Positions 19,171 to 28,006 are shown, numbered from the stretch's first letter. The stretch is 64,000 bases of DNA from DATAES01 sp963802415 (GCA_963802415.1 CAWDIH010000001.1:2108001-2172000), one strand, 5' to 3'. The notes: generated by a model from the sequence alone, not told the origin. A program made the numbers and translations.

Positions 19171-19963
19171 GCATTCCCATACCGCCCGGCATCGTGGTCG
19201 TCGTCGTGGGCATCGTTGTCGTCGTCGGCATGGTCGTCGTCGTGGGAGTGGTCGTGGTCGTGGTCGTCGTGGTTGTCGTCGCGGCGCGGAACGCCACGAG
19301 TTGCATGACCCACGTGCGGCCGTTGTGCGTGGCGGTGGCGACCGGCGTACCGCCGCTCGGAAGCGTCTTGTCCTCGACGATGTTGCCGAACGCACGCGAG
19401 CGGCGGACATACCCGGGCGACCCAGACAACACATTCTTGTCCGACGCCCCGGCACCTACGACGAGGTCAGGAGCTGTCGTGCTCGCCACACCGGAGCTCA
19501 TCGCCGATCCAGTGCCTGCTGCGGCCGACGTCGCGTCAAGCGGCGCCGTGCGGTCGACGCCCGCGTACTCTTGGACGTAGACGAGGCCGAACTTGTTGAT
19601 GCCGGTCGCGAAGGTCACCGTGATCGTGTCCGCTCGGCCGGTCACGTTCGCGGCGTAGAAGACCTCGGCGCTCCATCCCGACCCCCACGTCACCCGGAGT
19701 GCTGCGACGGCGAACGTGTTTCCGGCCGTGTCGGCCACTGCTGCGGGTGCAGTGTTGTCCCACACGGCATACACGACCACCAGGTTCCCGGCCGTGGACG
19801 CGAAGGGCACACTGTTCGTCGTCCCGGAGCTGACGGCTTGGGCAGTGCCATGGACAAACGTCGGAGTCGCGGACGCCGCCTCGGAACGCGACGCGACGAT
19901 TCCGACAACTGTGGAGAGGACGAGCAGGACGACAGCGAGAATGGACGCGCGTTTCGATGCCAT
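17954..19963 (-). CDS. Secreted protein: beta-rich module, Thr linker, concanavalin-like domain
   Basis: 669 residues. The second ATG of a tandem pair (19963) is chosen because GAGG lies 5 bases upstream. A signal peptide (ILAVVLLVLSTVVGIVAS) is followed by a roughly 200-residue module, FVHGTAQAVSSGTTN to TWVMQLVAFRA, homologous to the repeats in the 1,818-residue protein. Then come a Thr/Pro/Met-rich linker and the C-terminal domain identical to the neighbouring lipoprotein. It should be released or wall-associated rather than lipid-anchored. The pair suggests one activity delivered to two locations. Confidence 0.75.
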   Translation of the reverse strand: MASKRASILAVVLLVLSTVVGIVASRSEAASATPTFVHGTAQAVSSGTTNSVPFASTAGNLVVVYAVWDNTAPAAVADTAGNTFAVAALRVTWGSGWSAEVFYAANVTGRADTITVTFATGINKFGLVYVQEYAGVDRTAPLDATSAAAGTGSAMSSGVASTTAPDLVVGAGASDKNVLSGSPGYVRRSRAFGNIVEDKTLPSGGTPVATATHNGRTWVMQLVAFRAATTTTTTTTTTTPTTTTMPTTTTMPTTTTTMPGGMGMPDQCLLAQIAFCDTFQTVVGGGRAGDLDPAKWSFTRATQANNPSQGFINNYEPVDAEFCTTHQMRLADNDSFICGEQFGESNHWMEALNDGGSYVMNSLRARQPFDFAGRTGNVVWDVDAKTEGLHSFWPEVWLTDEPVQGPHLDWPGTHIYPRNGIQLEFSTDWCNGGNALRHIKVFSNYQAATYDSLGTLQTQCFTTQNDMANHFQLKINSNHIDLWASDAGGINFRKVASTDVATLPLTRGYLSFQHAQYNAAKGGAPTNVTYHWHALGFDGPMLPTDRGYEVPDALQHLSDGTVNLGYQTPTATFSLPGVNLSGVAKAYLTYNVSWFGSPTTMTANINGVDRAAQDSNPDRATAGTQWRYIVQPVALSDLHAGTNTLTIKNTGCRDQCPTVANIDLELVLN
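19188..19285. repeat. GTC/GTG-rich low-complexity tract encoding a Thr linker
   Basis: Trinucleotide-like DNA (repeats of gtcgtc and gtggtc) codes on the minus strand for a Thr-rich linker broken by MPTTT units. It is prone to slippage and length change. Confidence 0.75.
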
Positions 19964-20305
19964 CATCACCTCGAGGTATGCGGGCCTACAAGGACTTGAT
20001 GCGGTAACGCTGAGCACCCACATGCGTCTCATCTGAAATGAAGAGGATGAGAAGCTGTGGGCGGATATCTCGGTCTTGTCGTCGTCGCCGTGCTGCGGCT
20101 CGGGAGCGGTCAAAGACTCCGGGAGCTCGGCAACGACACCGGTGGCCTCGACAAGAGGCGAGCTATTCTGTTCCCGCTTCGACAACGGGCTAAACAGTGA
20201 TCGAAGGGTTCTTTCAGACTTTTCGCCGTGACATTTCGGCCACTCTTGATGTTCCCCAAAACGGTGAAAGGTGCAGAACGACTGGATGCAGAGTATTCGC
20301 CGGTA
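19964..20305. other. Intergenic region, 342 bp
   Basis: This lies between two minus-strand genes. An open frame extends the downstream secreted protein upstream to 20185, but it lacks coding character and precedes the signal peptide, so it is treated as non-coding. It should contain the secreted protein's promoter. No terminator or other structure was recognised. Confidence 0.5.
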
Positions 20306-21352
20306 TCAGCGCGTTGCTGCCGTCGAACGTTCGTGGAGATCAGCGAAGTGCCGAGCCAGCTCGTGAACGTACGCGTCGAGCGAGTGGAGCTGTTCCGCGA
20401 ACATTCGAGCCCTCGTGCCGAGCACCTGACGCCTGTCCGGATCCGAAAGGATCTCGCGCAGCGCGCGGCCGAGCGCGGCCCGATCGCCCGGCGGTACGAC
20501 GATCGCTGCGTCAGCGGGGACGACGCACGCAAGACCACTCGTTCCGGTGGCGATCACCGCCTTGCCCATCGACATCGCTTCGACCACGGTCGTGATGCCG
20601 GCGGGGAACGTGGTTTCCATCACCGGGACGACGACGACGGTTGCGCCTTCGTAGAGATCGCGCAACGCGACCGGTTCGAACGCGCGACGAACAACGTCGC
20701 CGGGCCACTGTGTCGGGCTTCGGCGGCTCGCGTTCGGCGAGAACGGACTGCCGTCGGCAACGACCAGCCTCGCCGTCGACGGCAACGCGTCGAGCAGGGT
20801 TTCGTAGTCGCGGTGTTCCCGCCCGGCCGAGACGACGAGGTCCGACTCCTCTCGCTCGCCTCGCGACGACCAGAATGCCGTGTCCACGCCGTACGGCACG
20901 ACGTGAAGAGTCGAGGGGGAGACACCGAGGGTCCGATGCAGCAGCGCCAACTGGTTCCGCGAATGAACCAGTATCCGGTCGATTCCTCTCGCAGGCCTCA
21001 GCGTTCGGAACACGCGGCGCTTGGCCCGCGTGTCGAGGTGGTGGCCGATGACGACGTGTCGCACGTCGATGCGCAGCTGCGCCAGCGCAAGAGCGAGAGG
21101 GATGCCCACGTGCTCGCCGTCGGACACCACGACGTCGTAGTCGCGAACCCGGCGGAGTGCCGCTTGGACATGCGTGAGCGAGGTGCCGATGGAACGGCGG
21201 CGTGGCCTCGGAGTCAGGCGGCTCCAGTCGAGGAGATCGACGCCCTGCATCGCTTCCAACCGGAGGAACTCCGGACACGGACGAACACCTGCGGCGACGG
21301 CATCGCGGAGCGACGTATCTGCGCTGGCCGACACCAGCATGAGCGCGCGCAT
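20306..21352 (-). CDS. Glycosyltransferase family 4
   Basis: 348 residues, GT-B fold. The N-terminal domain ends in the typical VPYGVDTAFW. The C-terminal donor domain carries DGSPFSP, a TFPAGITTVVEAMSMGKAV E-x7-E signature and a VVPPGDRAALGRALREIL helix. It is the last gene of an operon that starts at 26121 and includes Wzz, the ATPase, the small membrane protein, the polymerase and another GT4. Its start is one base after the upstream stop. The sugar and linkage are unknown. Confidence 0.85.
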   Translation of the reverse strand: MRALMLVSASADTSLRDAVAAGVRPCPEFLRLEAMQGVDLLDWSRLTPRPRRRSIGTSLTHVQAALRRVRDYDVVVSDGEHVGIPLALALAQLRIDVRHVVIGHHLDTRAKRRVFRTLRPARGIDRILVHSRNQLALLHRTLGVSPSTLHVVPYGVDTAFWSSRGEREESDLVVSAGREHRDYETLLDALPSTARLVVADGSPFSPNASRRSPTQWPGDVVRRAFEPVALRDLYEGATVVVVPVMETTFPAGITTVVEAMSMGKAVIATGTSGLACVVPADAAIVVPPGDRAALGRALREILSDPDRRQVLGTRARMFAEQLHSLDAYVHELARHFADLHERSTAATR

Positions 21353-21353
21353 C

Positions 21354-22484
21354 TCAAGCCGTGCTCATTCGAGCGGTGAGGCGTGGTGAGCGCGACGCGG
21401 CGATCGTCGCCATGAGATCGAAGATCTTCCGGCAGTTCTTGTCGACATCGTGCTCGTCTTCTGCCAGCCGGCGACTGTTCTCGCCGAACCACCGACGAGT
21501 GTCCGGCTGATCCACGAGGACCGTGAGCGCGCGAGCCAGTTGCTTGGGCTCGTGAGGTTGCACCAGAAGGCCGTTCTCGCCGTGCCGGACCAGCTCCGGC
21601 ATCCCGCCGACCGGCGTGGCGACGACGGGCAATCCGCACGCGAGCGCCTCCGCGACGGCGAGCGGTGTGCAGTCGCCTCTCGACGGCAACACGAAGACGT
21701 CCGCACGACGGAAGAGGTCCGTGATGAGCGGCGAGTTCGCGGCGACGCCGGCGTGGACTCTCACCGGAAGCCCGGGTGGCACCACCGCGGACGAGCTGAC
21801 CACGTCCAACTCGACGGGACGATCGAGCGTCTTCATCGCCTCGAGAAGATCGACGCCGCCCTTGCGCTCGAAATCGCCGCCGACGAACAGGAGCCGCAAC
21901 GGCCCGGGCTCGCGCTCGCCCGCGAACGGTCGGAGCCGCCGCACGTCGACACCGGGGGGTATCGGATGCACACGGTCGGGATCGACGCCGTAGTCCTTGA
22001 CCGCGGAGTCCGCAGCCCAGTGCGACCACGTGACGATCGCCTGCGCTCCCTGCAACGCTCGCCGGGTGACGGCGCGCTTGCCGGCCTCGACGACGTCTGC
22101 TTGGCGGCCGTGCCCGTATGCGTCGCCCACCGTGTCGAAGTTCATGGGCGTCGCGTCCATCGACACGACCGTCGGGTTCTTGCGCATGACGTCACGGGCG
22201 AGGAGCGCCGCCACTTGCGTGTGGACGAACACGGCATCGGGCGGGTGGGCAGCGATGTGACGGCGGAGCGCGTGCCGCGCGGAAAGACTGCTCTGCAGCG
22301 ACCAGTTGCGAAGCAGCGGCAGCGCTCGCATGCCCGTCTCGGTCTCGGGTGAGATCGGGATGATTGTCGCGTCGATGTCTCGGTGATCAGCAAGGACGCG
22401 CTCGATGTTCAAGGCGTGAACGACGTGTCCGAGCGCTTGCTCGAGCACGAACACGAATTGCCATCGGCGCGCCGGTTCGATCAC
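21354..22484 (-). CDS. Glycosyltransferase family 4
   Basis: 376 residues, GT-B fold. It has IPPGVDVRRLRPF at the domain hinge, LLFVGGDFERKGGVDLL, and the donor-site signature SRGDCTPLAVAEALACGLPV, followed by ATPVGGMPELVRHGENGLLV. It starts with an ATG that overlaps the polymerase stop (ATGA), so the two are translationally coupled. The 'GGDF(R/E)RKGG' segment is shared with the GT4 at 14597, which suggests common ancestry. Confidence 0.85.
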   Translation of the reverse strand: MIEPARRWQFVFVLEQALGHVVHALNIERVLADHRDIDATIIPISPETETGMRALPLLRNWSLQSSLSARHALRRHIAAHPPDAVFVHTQVAALLARDVMRKNPTVVSMDATPMNFDTVGDAYGHGRQADVVEAGKRAVTRRALQGAQAIVTWSHWAADSAVKDYGVDPDRVHPIPPGVDVRRLRPFAGEREPGPLRLLFVGGDFERKGGVDLLEAMKTLDRPVELDVVSSSAVVPPGLPVRVHAGVAANSPLITDLFRRADVFVLPSRGDCTPLAVAEALACGLPVVATPVGGMPELVRHGENGLLVQPHEPKQLARALTVLVDQPDTRRWFGENSRRLAEDEHDVDKNCRKIFDLMATIAASRSPRLTARMSTA

Positions 22485-24010
22485 GTCGTGGCCAGTTTCT
22501 TCGTACGCGGCGGCCCCGCGGACTCGTCACGTGTGCCGAAGCGGGATGCTGCTTCGACACACCCGAGGAGGCATCCCATGACGACTCCGACTCGCATGTT
22601 TGCGAAGCCGATGTCTTGGTACCCCTGAAGGATGTAGCCGATCAGAGCCGACACGGTCAGCGCCCCGAGCAGGGCGACCTGCGAATCAATCGACCGAGTC
22701 AAGCGGCACGCGGCGATGATGGCAGTCCCCAACATGATCCAGAACGCGATCTCGCCTTGCAGCCCGAGGCGCATCCAGAGCCAGAGGCCTCCGTTGTGGG
22801 GGATGTACTTGATCATGGGGTCGAAGTTGCTCACGTCGACGATGGGCAGCGCGTAGTTGATCTGAGTGCCAAATCCCTTGCCCAGCGGGCCGGCTTGCCG
22901 AATGTTGAGCTCCAGGTTGGCGTTCTCTTGTAGCCGATAGAGGTTCGAAGACTCGTCGCGAGCGTCAGGAGCGACGGTCGAGCGGACTGCTCGGGCGGGC
23001 TGCGACAGCGTCCCACCGGCCGTCTTGTTCCAGAACAACGGGAAGTAGATGGCGCTGATGACCGCCAGGAGCGCGAGCACCGGGCCGACGGCCCGTCGCT
23101 TCGTCGGCTGTGTCACCCATGTGATCGCGAGAAGCACGAGGACTCCCAGCATGACGATCGGCCACGCTGTTCTCCGAGAGTTGGCCATCGTCGCGATGAT
23201 GACGAAGGGAAGCAACGCCGTCGCGACTCTGCGCAGCAGCCCGCGCTCCCCATAGACCCAAAGTCCGACGGTGAGCACCATCAGGATGCCGAAGAACACG
23301 CTCTCCTCGTGGCTCAGCAGCGACTCCGGACGCGGATTCATGGCGCGAGCGAACGAGAAGAACATGTACGTGGCCTGCAACGCCTTGAAGCCGGTGCAGA
23401 TCACGAACAACCACATGACCGTTCGTAGCGCGGAGCGATTCTTCACGACGGTGTACGTGACGAAATAGGCGGTCGCCAAGAGCAGGAACGGACGTAACTC
23501 CCACAGCGCCATGTTGTAATCGCCGCCGTGCGCGTAGCCGATGACGAAGCCCAGGAAGCAGAGGAACATGAAGGCGCAGAGGGCCTTCGAGAACGCTGAG
23601 CGCGGCTTTTCGAGCCTCCCCGCGAGGGCCGCTTTCATCAACCAAGCGAGGACACCCACGATGATGATGACTTCGATCGGGAGAAGCACGATACCGTCGC
23701 CGAGCCTTTTGAAGACCGGAACATTGGCGGTGAACGGACCGCTGTGGGGACCGATGTCGTATGCGTACTGCTCGAACAACAGCGCGCAGCCGAGAGCGAC
23801 GAACACCGTCAGGCGAGGCCGTCGCTTCACCGCGATGAGGTAGAGAGGAACGGCCGGGATGAGCAATACGAACGCATTGAGCGACATCGCGGCCTTGCCA
23901 ACCAGACGGCCGCCGAGCATGCCGGCGATGACGAGCGCGATGCCGACGATCGTGACGCGAAACGCGGAATCGCCCGAGGACCGCCCAGCTACCGAGGCTG
24001 GAGCCGTCAT
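22481..24010 (-). CDS. O-antigen ligase / Wzy-type polymerase-like membrane protein
   Basis: 509 residues with about 11-12 hydrophobic segments. There is a large extracytoplasmic loop (about 325-410, containing RDESSNLYRLQENANLELN and LGKGFGTQINYALP) before HNGGLWLWMRLGLQGEIAFW. That layout is typical of the O-antigen ligase/Wzy superfamily, which joins undecaprenyl-linked repeat units or transfers finished chains outside the membrane. With a flippase and a Wzz homologue nearby, the polymerase role fits a Wzx/Wzy pathway. It overlaps both neighbours by ATGA, so it sits firmly in the operon. Confidence 0.8.
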   Translation of the reverse strand: MTAPASVAGRSSGDSAFRVTIVGIALVIAGMLGGRLVGKAAMSLNAFVLLIPAVPLYLIAVKRRPRLTVFVALGCALLFEQYAYDIGPHSGPFTANVPVFKRLGDGIVLLPIEVIIIVGVLAWLMKAALAGRLEKPRSAFSKALCAFMFLCFLGFVIGYAHGGDYNMALWELRPFLLLATAYFVTYTVVKNRSALRTVMWLFVICTGFKALQATYMFFSFARAMNPRPESLLSHEESVFFGILMVLTVGLWVYGERGLLRRVATALLPFVIIATMANSRRTAWPIVMLGVLVLLAITWVTQPTKRRAVGPVLALLAVISAIYFPLFWNKTAGGTLSQPARAVRSTVAPDARDESSNLYRLQENANLELNIRQAGPLGKGFGTQINYALPIVDVSNFDPMIKYIPHNGGLWLWMRLGLQGEIAFWIMLGTAIIAACRLTRSIDSQVALLGALTVSALIGYILQGYQDIGFANMRVGVVMGCLLGCVEAASRFGTRDESAGPPRTKKLATT

Positions 24011-24153
24011 GCGATTAGGTGGCTCCTCACAGCGACGAACAGCAACACCATGACCGTGATGCCGACGGCGATGGCATTGGCGTTCCAGCGGTCGCGAGTC
24101 CGCAGGCCGAGCGCCACGAAAGCGATGACGAGCAGGAAGGTCCAGTTCGGCAT
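24007..24153 (-). CDS. Small two-TM membrane protein in the EPS operon
   Basis: 48 residues. It begins MPNWTFLLVIAFVALGL, has a short polar loop (RTRDRWNAN) and then a second hydrophobic segment ending in VAVRSHLIA. The start overlaps the upstream ATPase stop by one base and the stop overlaps the polymerase start (ATGA). That perfect spacing is the main evidence that it is translated. It may be a small partner of the polymerase or Wzz. No family is recognised. Confidence 0.65.
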   Translation of the reverse strand: MPNWTFLLVIAFVALGLRTRDRWNANAIAVGITVMVLLFVAVRSHLIA

Positions 24154-25145
24154 CAGCGCATGCCCAGAAGCCGACGCACCCAGCGCGGCGCCGCGGACTT
24201 GACGCCGTTCAGGATCACGAAGGGAGGAGTGGTCAGTGCGGCCGCGGCTTCTTCGATCCGATGCGTCGAGACGCCGGCTCGGACGACGAGCGCGACTGCC
24301 TCGCACAGGTCGACGAGTTGGACACCTCCGGCGCCCTTCTCGAGCGGCGGGAGGTCGAGCACGAGCATGTCCGCGTGCTCCGAGAGGGCTTCGACGATGT
24401 CTTCGGCAGTGGACCCTCGCAAAAGCGTCGCCACCGATGGGTGCGCGCCGGCCACGAGGACGCCGAGATCATCGGTCACCCACTGAATACAGTCTTCGAT
24501 GTCGACGTCGCCGCGGATGAACTCCGCGACGCCGGGGCTCTCGGCGAGTCCGAACTCGCGCGCCGCCGGCGACTTGTGGCCATCGAACTCGACGAGGATC
24601 GTCCCGCGCCGGTACTCGGACGCGTGGATGACCGCCATCGCTGCGGCGACGGTGCTACGCCCTTCGCCCCTGACGCTGCTCGTCACACCGACGGATTGCA
24701 GCGCGGGCCCGCCCATCCGCCGCATGGCCACCACACACGCATCGAGCACCTCCGGACGGATCCGCGGTGTCGAGGGGTGGACACTGGTGACCTCGCGCCG
24801 CTCGTGCTTCGGTGAGGCGGCGCGGGCCTTGGCGACGCGCGCCTTGGGTGCACGGATCGTGACCGTGTGGGTCTCCGCTGCATGCGCGGGTGCGGGCTTG
24901 GCCGGTGCCGATTGCACGGGCGCAGCTGCCGGCGGCGCGGCTGGGGGAAGCGCAGCCGGAGGCAGCGCGGCCTGTACCGGTGGAGCCTCGGGTGCCGCGG
25001 TCGGAACACTGTGCGCCTGTGCCAGGTGAGCAGCGGAGCGTTTGTGCCCGTTCTTCGGCGCGTTCGATGCAGGGACGATCTGGACGAATGGCCGGATGGT
25101 TGCGGGGGTCGGCTCGTCGCCCTCCTCCGCTCGGAGGAATCTCAT
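24153..25145 (-). CDS. BY-kinase-like P-loop ATPase with altered Walker motifs
   Basis: 330 residues from an ATG at 25145, behind a GGGAGG. Residues 20-130 form a Pro/Ala-rich linker. From about 130 the protein matches the cytoplasmic ATPase domain of bacterial tyrosine kinases (CpsD/Wzc). The Walker A is SSVRGEGRST, with Arg163 in place of Lys; the A' motif ILVEFDG lacks the usual first Asp; Walker B LVLDLPP is normal. The usual C-terminal Tyr cluster is absent. Kinase activity is therefore doubtful, and a scaffold or ATP-sensing role with Wzz is possible. It may be one frameshifted polypeptide with the upstream Wzz. Confidence 0.75.
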   Translation of the reverse strand: MRFLRAEEGDEPTPATIRPFVQIVPASNAPKNGHKRSAAHLAQAHSVPTAAPEAPPVQAALPPAALPPAAPPAAAPVQSAPAKPAPAHAAETHTVTIRAPKARVAKARAASPKHERREVTSVHPSTPRIRPEVLDACVVAMRRMGGPALQSVGVTSSVRGEGRSTVAAAMAVIHASEYRRGTILVEFDGHKSPAAREFGLAESPGVAEFIRGDVDIEDCIQWVTDDLGVLVAGAHPSVATLLRGSTAEDIVEALSEHADMLVLDLPPLEKGAGGVQLVDLCEAVALVVRAGVSTHRIEEAAAALTTPPFVILNGVKSAAPRWVRRLLGMR

Positions 25146-26121
25146 CGGGAGCGCGCCTCCCGTGCCCTCTCGCGCTCTCGGGGAACTCTGCGATGGTGGC
25201 GACAACCTGCAGGTCGCTGGTCGACGTCTCCACGTCCTCTCGGCGACGTGCGGCCGTATCAGCTGCAGTCAAGGCGATAAGCCCGAGCAGGCCGACCAGC
25301 AATCCGAAGAACAACCCTGCTCCTCCGGCGAAGATCGCGGCCTTCTTCTTCGAACTGGCGACCGGCACTCCCGGTGGATCGATCACATGCGACGAAACCT
25401 GCGCCTGCTCCGTGGTCAGCGCCTGATCGGCTTGCGTGAAGTTCTTCTGCACCTCGTTGTACTGGGTCTGCGCTGCACCGACTGCGGCGGTCAGCGCGGC
25501 GTATTGTGGATCTGGTGTCGCGGCGGTTCCGGCCGCTGGATGCGACTGCACGTACGCGAGCTGTGCCGCCTGTGCCTGCAGCAACGTGGTGTTCGCGGCC
25601 TCGAGACGAGGCTTGTAGTAGTCGAGCATCGCCTGCTCTCGAGAGCCCCGCAGCGTCTTGACGTACTCGAAGTACTCGTCGACGACGGCGCCCAACTCCT
25701 TCGGCGCGAGAACCGGATCTCGGCGCGTCATTGCGACAGTCAGGATCTGTGGACCGGCAGCCCAGGCGGACACCGACGAGCCGAGCGTGTCGGCTACCTC
25801 GTTCGCCGCGGCGGCCGGGTCAGGCTGCGTGCGGATGTAGTCGGCCATCGGTCCGCGCTGCGCGGCCTTGACGAGGAAGTCCTGTGTGGAGAGCAGCTGC
25901 GTCAGAAGCGTTTGCGCCTGTGAGGCCGGCGCCTGTCCCTTGGACCCTTCGGGATCGAGGTAACCCGGATTCGGGAGCTGGTTGTCGAACCAGACCTTCG
26001 TCGAGGTGGAGTACGTCGTCGGCTGTGACTTCACGTACCAGGCGCTCAGCAGGAGGGTGAGCACCAGGGGCGCGACCAAGAGCACCTTGTGGCGGAAGAA
26101 CGTCTCGATGTAGCGGGTCAC
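25145..26121 (-). CDS. Wzz-type polysaccharide co-polymerase (chain-length determinant)
   Basis: About 325 residues show Wzz character. They comprise TM1 near 12-30 (KVLLVAPLVLTLLLSAWYV), a long helical periplasmic-type region (about 35-260, with GSREQAMLDYYKPRLEAAN) and TM2 near 265-292 (AAIFAGGAGLFFGLLVGLLG), followed by VETSTSDLQVVATI. The frame continues without a stop to 24655, but there it only shadows the ATPase gene. Either a base was lost or gained near 25150 and the two form one Wzz-kinase fusion, or the sequence is wrong there. The GTG start is the head of the 26121-20306 operon. It should set EPS chain length. Confidence 0.75.
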
Positions 26122-26178
26122 GGAAAAGCCACTCCGGCTGCGGACTTGTAGATATCGGCAAGAGGCTGCGGAGAGTGA

Positions 26179-26188
26179 CGTGATACAT
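26179..26188 (-). promoter_or_regulatory. GTATCA box upstream of the Wzz operon
   Basis: The reverse strand reads ATGTATCACG, 58 bases before the Wzz start. Confidence 0.4.
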
Positions 26189-26308
26189 GAGGCGCGTCTG
26201 GTTTAGGGGGCTTTGTCCGGATCGATCGCCGTGTTGTTCGACAGTTGATCTGGGTGCGCTGATCGCTCTCTTTGCGATTCGTCGCCATGGCCGCGAGGGC
26301 GACATCCA

Positions 26309-26317
26309 CGTATCAGC
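26309..26317 (+). promoter_or_regulatory. GTATCA box upstream of the priming transferase
   Basis: The plus strand reads CGTATCAGC, about 140 bases before the ATG at 26459. Confidence 0.35.
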
Positions 26318-26458
26318 ACGCAGCGTCGACCGCTCATCTCGGGTGCAGGTGGGCGGGAGCCGCGCCAGAGACGTGACAGCCACTCGACCGTCACTGGCCT
26401 CCGGCCCTGCCCCCCTAGCCAACTGGCGGATCACTGGGGCTTTGGAGGCGGAACGGAC

Positions 26459-28006
26459 ATGACTGTCGACGTCGTCGACACAAGGGGGCCCGCGCTCGTC
26501 TCCGCTGAGGGGATCGCGGAGCATCCCCCCGCCCGACGATCCAAGCCGGCGCGCGCTCTGCGACCGCTGCTCGTCTTTCTCGATGCCGCGACGCTCTTCT
26601 GCGGCTGGGCCACCGCCGTCTTCGTCGCCCACCGCTGGGCCACGACCAGCCCACTGTGGGCTGGGACGAAATCGGTGACCGTGGCAGCCGGCGCAACCGT
26701 CGCCGGCGTCGCCACCGCCGCGCTCTCACATCTCTACCTGGCGCGCGTCTGCTCTGTGCGCACAGTCGAGGTCGGACTGCTCGCTCGGGTAGCGGTGATG
26801 AGCGCCGTCGTTGCTGCCGTCGTCGGCCCACCACTCGGGGACCGCTCGTCCATCGTCTTCTTCATCCCGTCAATGATCTGGGTCTTCGCGCTCCTCAATG
26901 TCGAGCGCGGGATGTTCGCCTACTGGGTGCGGTCGTCCCGCGCACAGGGCTTGTACTCGAGACCAGTCGTGATCATCGGCACCAACGACGAAGGACCGCG
27001 AGCTCCACCACCTGCTCACGACAGAGCCCGAGCTCGGCTACCAGGTCGTCGGCGTCATCGGCGACCCCCTCGACGGCGCAGTCGACTGGCCCGTGCCATG
27101 GCTCGGGAACGGCGCACACGCTCTCGACGTCCTTCAGGCGAACGGCATCAAAGGATGTGTGATGGCCGCGAGTGCCTTCACGATGGCCGAGCGGACGAGA
27201 TTGCTCAACGAACTGCTTGACAACGACATCCACGTCCAGCTCTCGAGCGGCATCGCGCGGCATCGCGCATCATCGATTGCGCGCGGTGCCGCTCGGCAGG
27301 GAGGCGGCGTTCTATCTCGAACGCCACGACCCAGCTCGATGGCAGCGAGTCATCAAGCGCGCGCTCGACCTGTCCATCGTCATCGTGTGCGCGCCTTTCA
27401 TCCTTGTGGTGGTCGGCATCGCGGCGGTTGCGATCAAACTCGACAGCCGCGGTTCGGTCATCTATCGCCACACTCGGATCGGCCGCGACGGCCGGCCGTT
27501 CACGATGTACAAGCTGCGGACGATGGTTGCTGCCGCGGATCAGCAGCTCGACCAGCTCGCGGCCGACAACGAGCGAACCGATGGCCCGTTGTTCAAGCTC
27601 GACCACGACCCGCGCTGTCACGCGCGTCGGCCGCCTCCTTCGGGCAGCGAGCATCGATGAGCTTCCGCAGTTGTGGTGTGTGTTGATCGGCACGATGAGC
27701 CTCGTCGGACCGCGGCCTCCGCTGGCGGACGAGGTCGTCCACTTCGATCGCGAACTGCGGACGCGCTTCGACGTGACACCGGGCATCACCGGACTGTGGC
27801 AAGTGGAAGCCCGCGACAATCCTTCGTTCCACGTGTACCGCAGGTACGACCTCTTCTACGTCGAGAACTGGTCGGTCCGGCTCGACTTCGCCATCCTCGT
27901 TAGGACGTTCGAGGCGGTTGTCGCTCGTGCTTTCGTGGGACTGCGGCGAGGGCAGGACACGCCCGATCCGGCCGACATCGTGGCGCCGGCGGCAAGCGAG
28001 TTGTAG
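26459..28006 (+). CDS. Polyprenyl-phosphate sugar-phosphate transferase, frameshifted
   Basis: About 515 residues across three +1 shifts (26995, about 27257 and 27616). The N-terminus has about five TM segments. A Rossmann-like middle part begins RPVVIIGTNDEG. The C-terminal bacterial sugar transferase domain has WQRVIKRALDLSIV, YRHTRIGRDGRPFTMYKLRT, ASIDELPQLWCVLIGTMSLV, GPRPPL and TPGITGLWQV. This is the WbaP/CpsE class, which transfers a sugar-1-phosphate to undecaprenyl phosphate as the first step of EPS repeat-unit synthesis. Removing the three bases restores every signature in frame, so the gene is probably functional. Confidence 0.85.

Larger units (their letters stand above)
26122..26458. 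other. Divergent intergenic region, 337 bp
   Basis: This separates the Wzz operon (leftward) from the priming transferase (rightward). There is no credible gene. It holds one GTATCA box on each strand, so both halves of the EPS assembly machinery may be co-regulated from here. Confidence 0.6.

Noticed and set aside
19188..19285. CRISPR array or minisatellite
   Set aside because: The GTC/GTG repeats are in frame and encode a Thr-rich linker; there are no spacers. No CRISPR array was seen anywhere in the window.
20228..21379. Long open frames opposite the GT4, secreted-protein and transporter genes (for example 383 codons at 20228, 567 at 18296)
   Set aside because: They are antisense shadows produced by GC-rich third positions. 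They show Arg/Gly/Ala-biased composition and no motifs, while the other strand has clear families.
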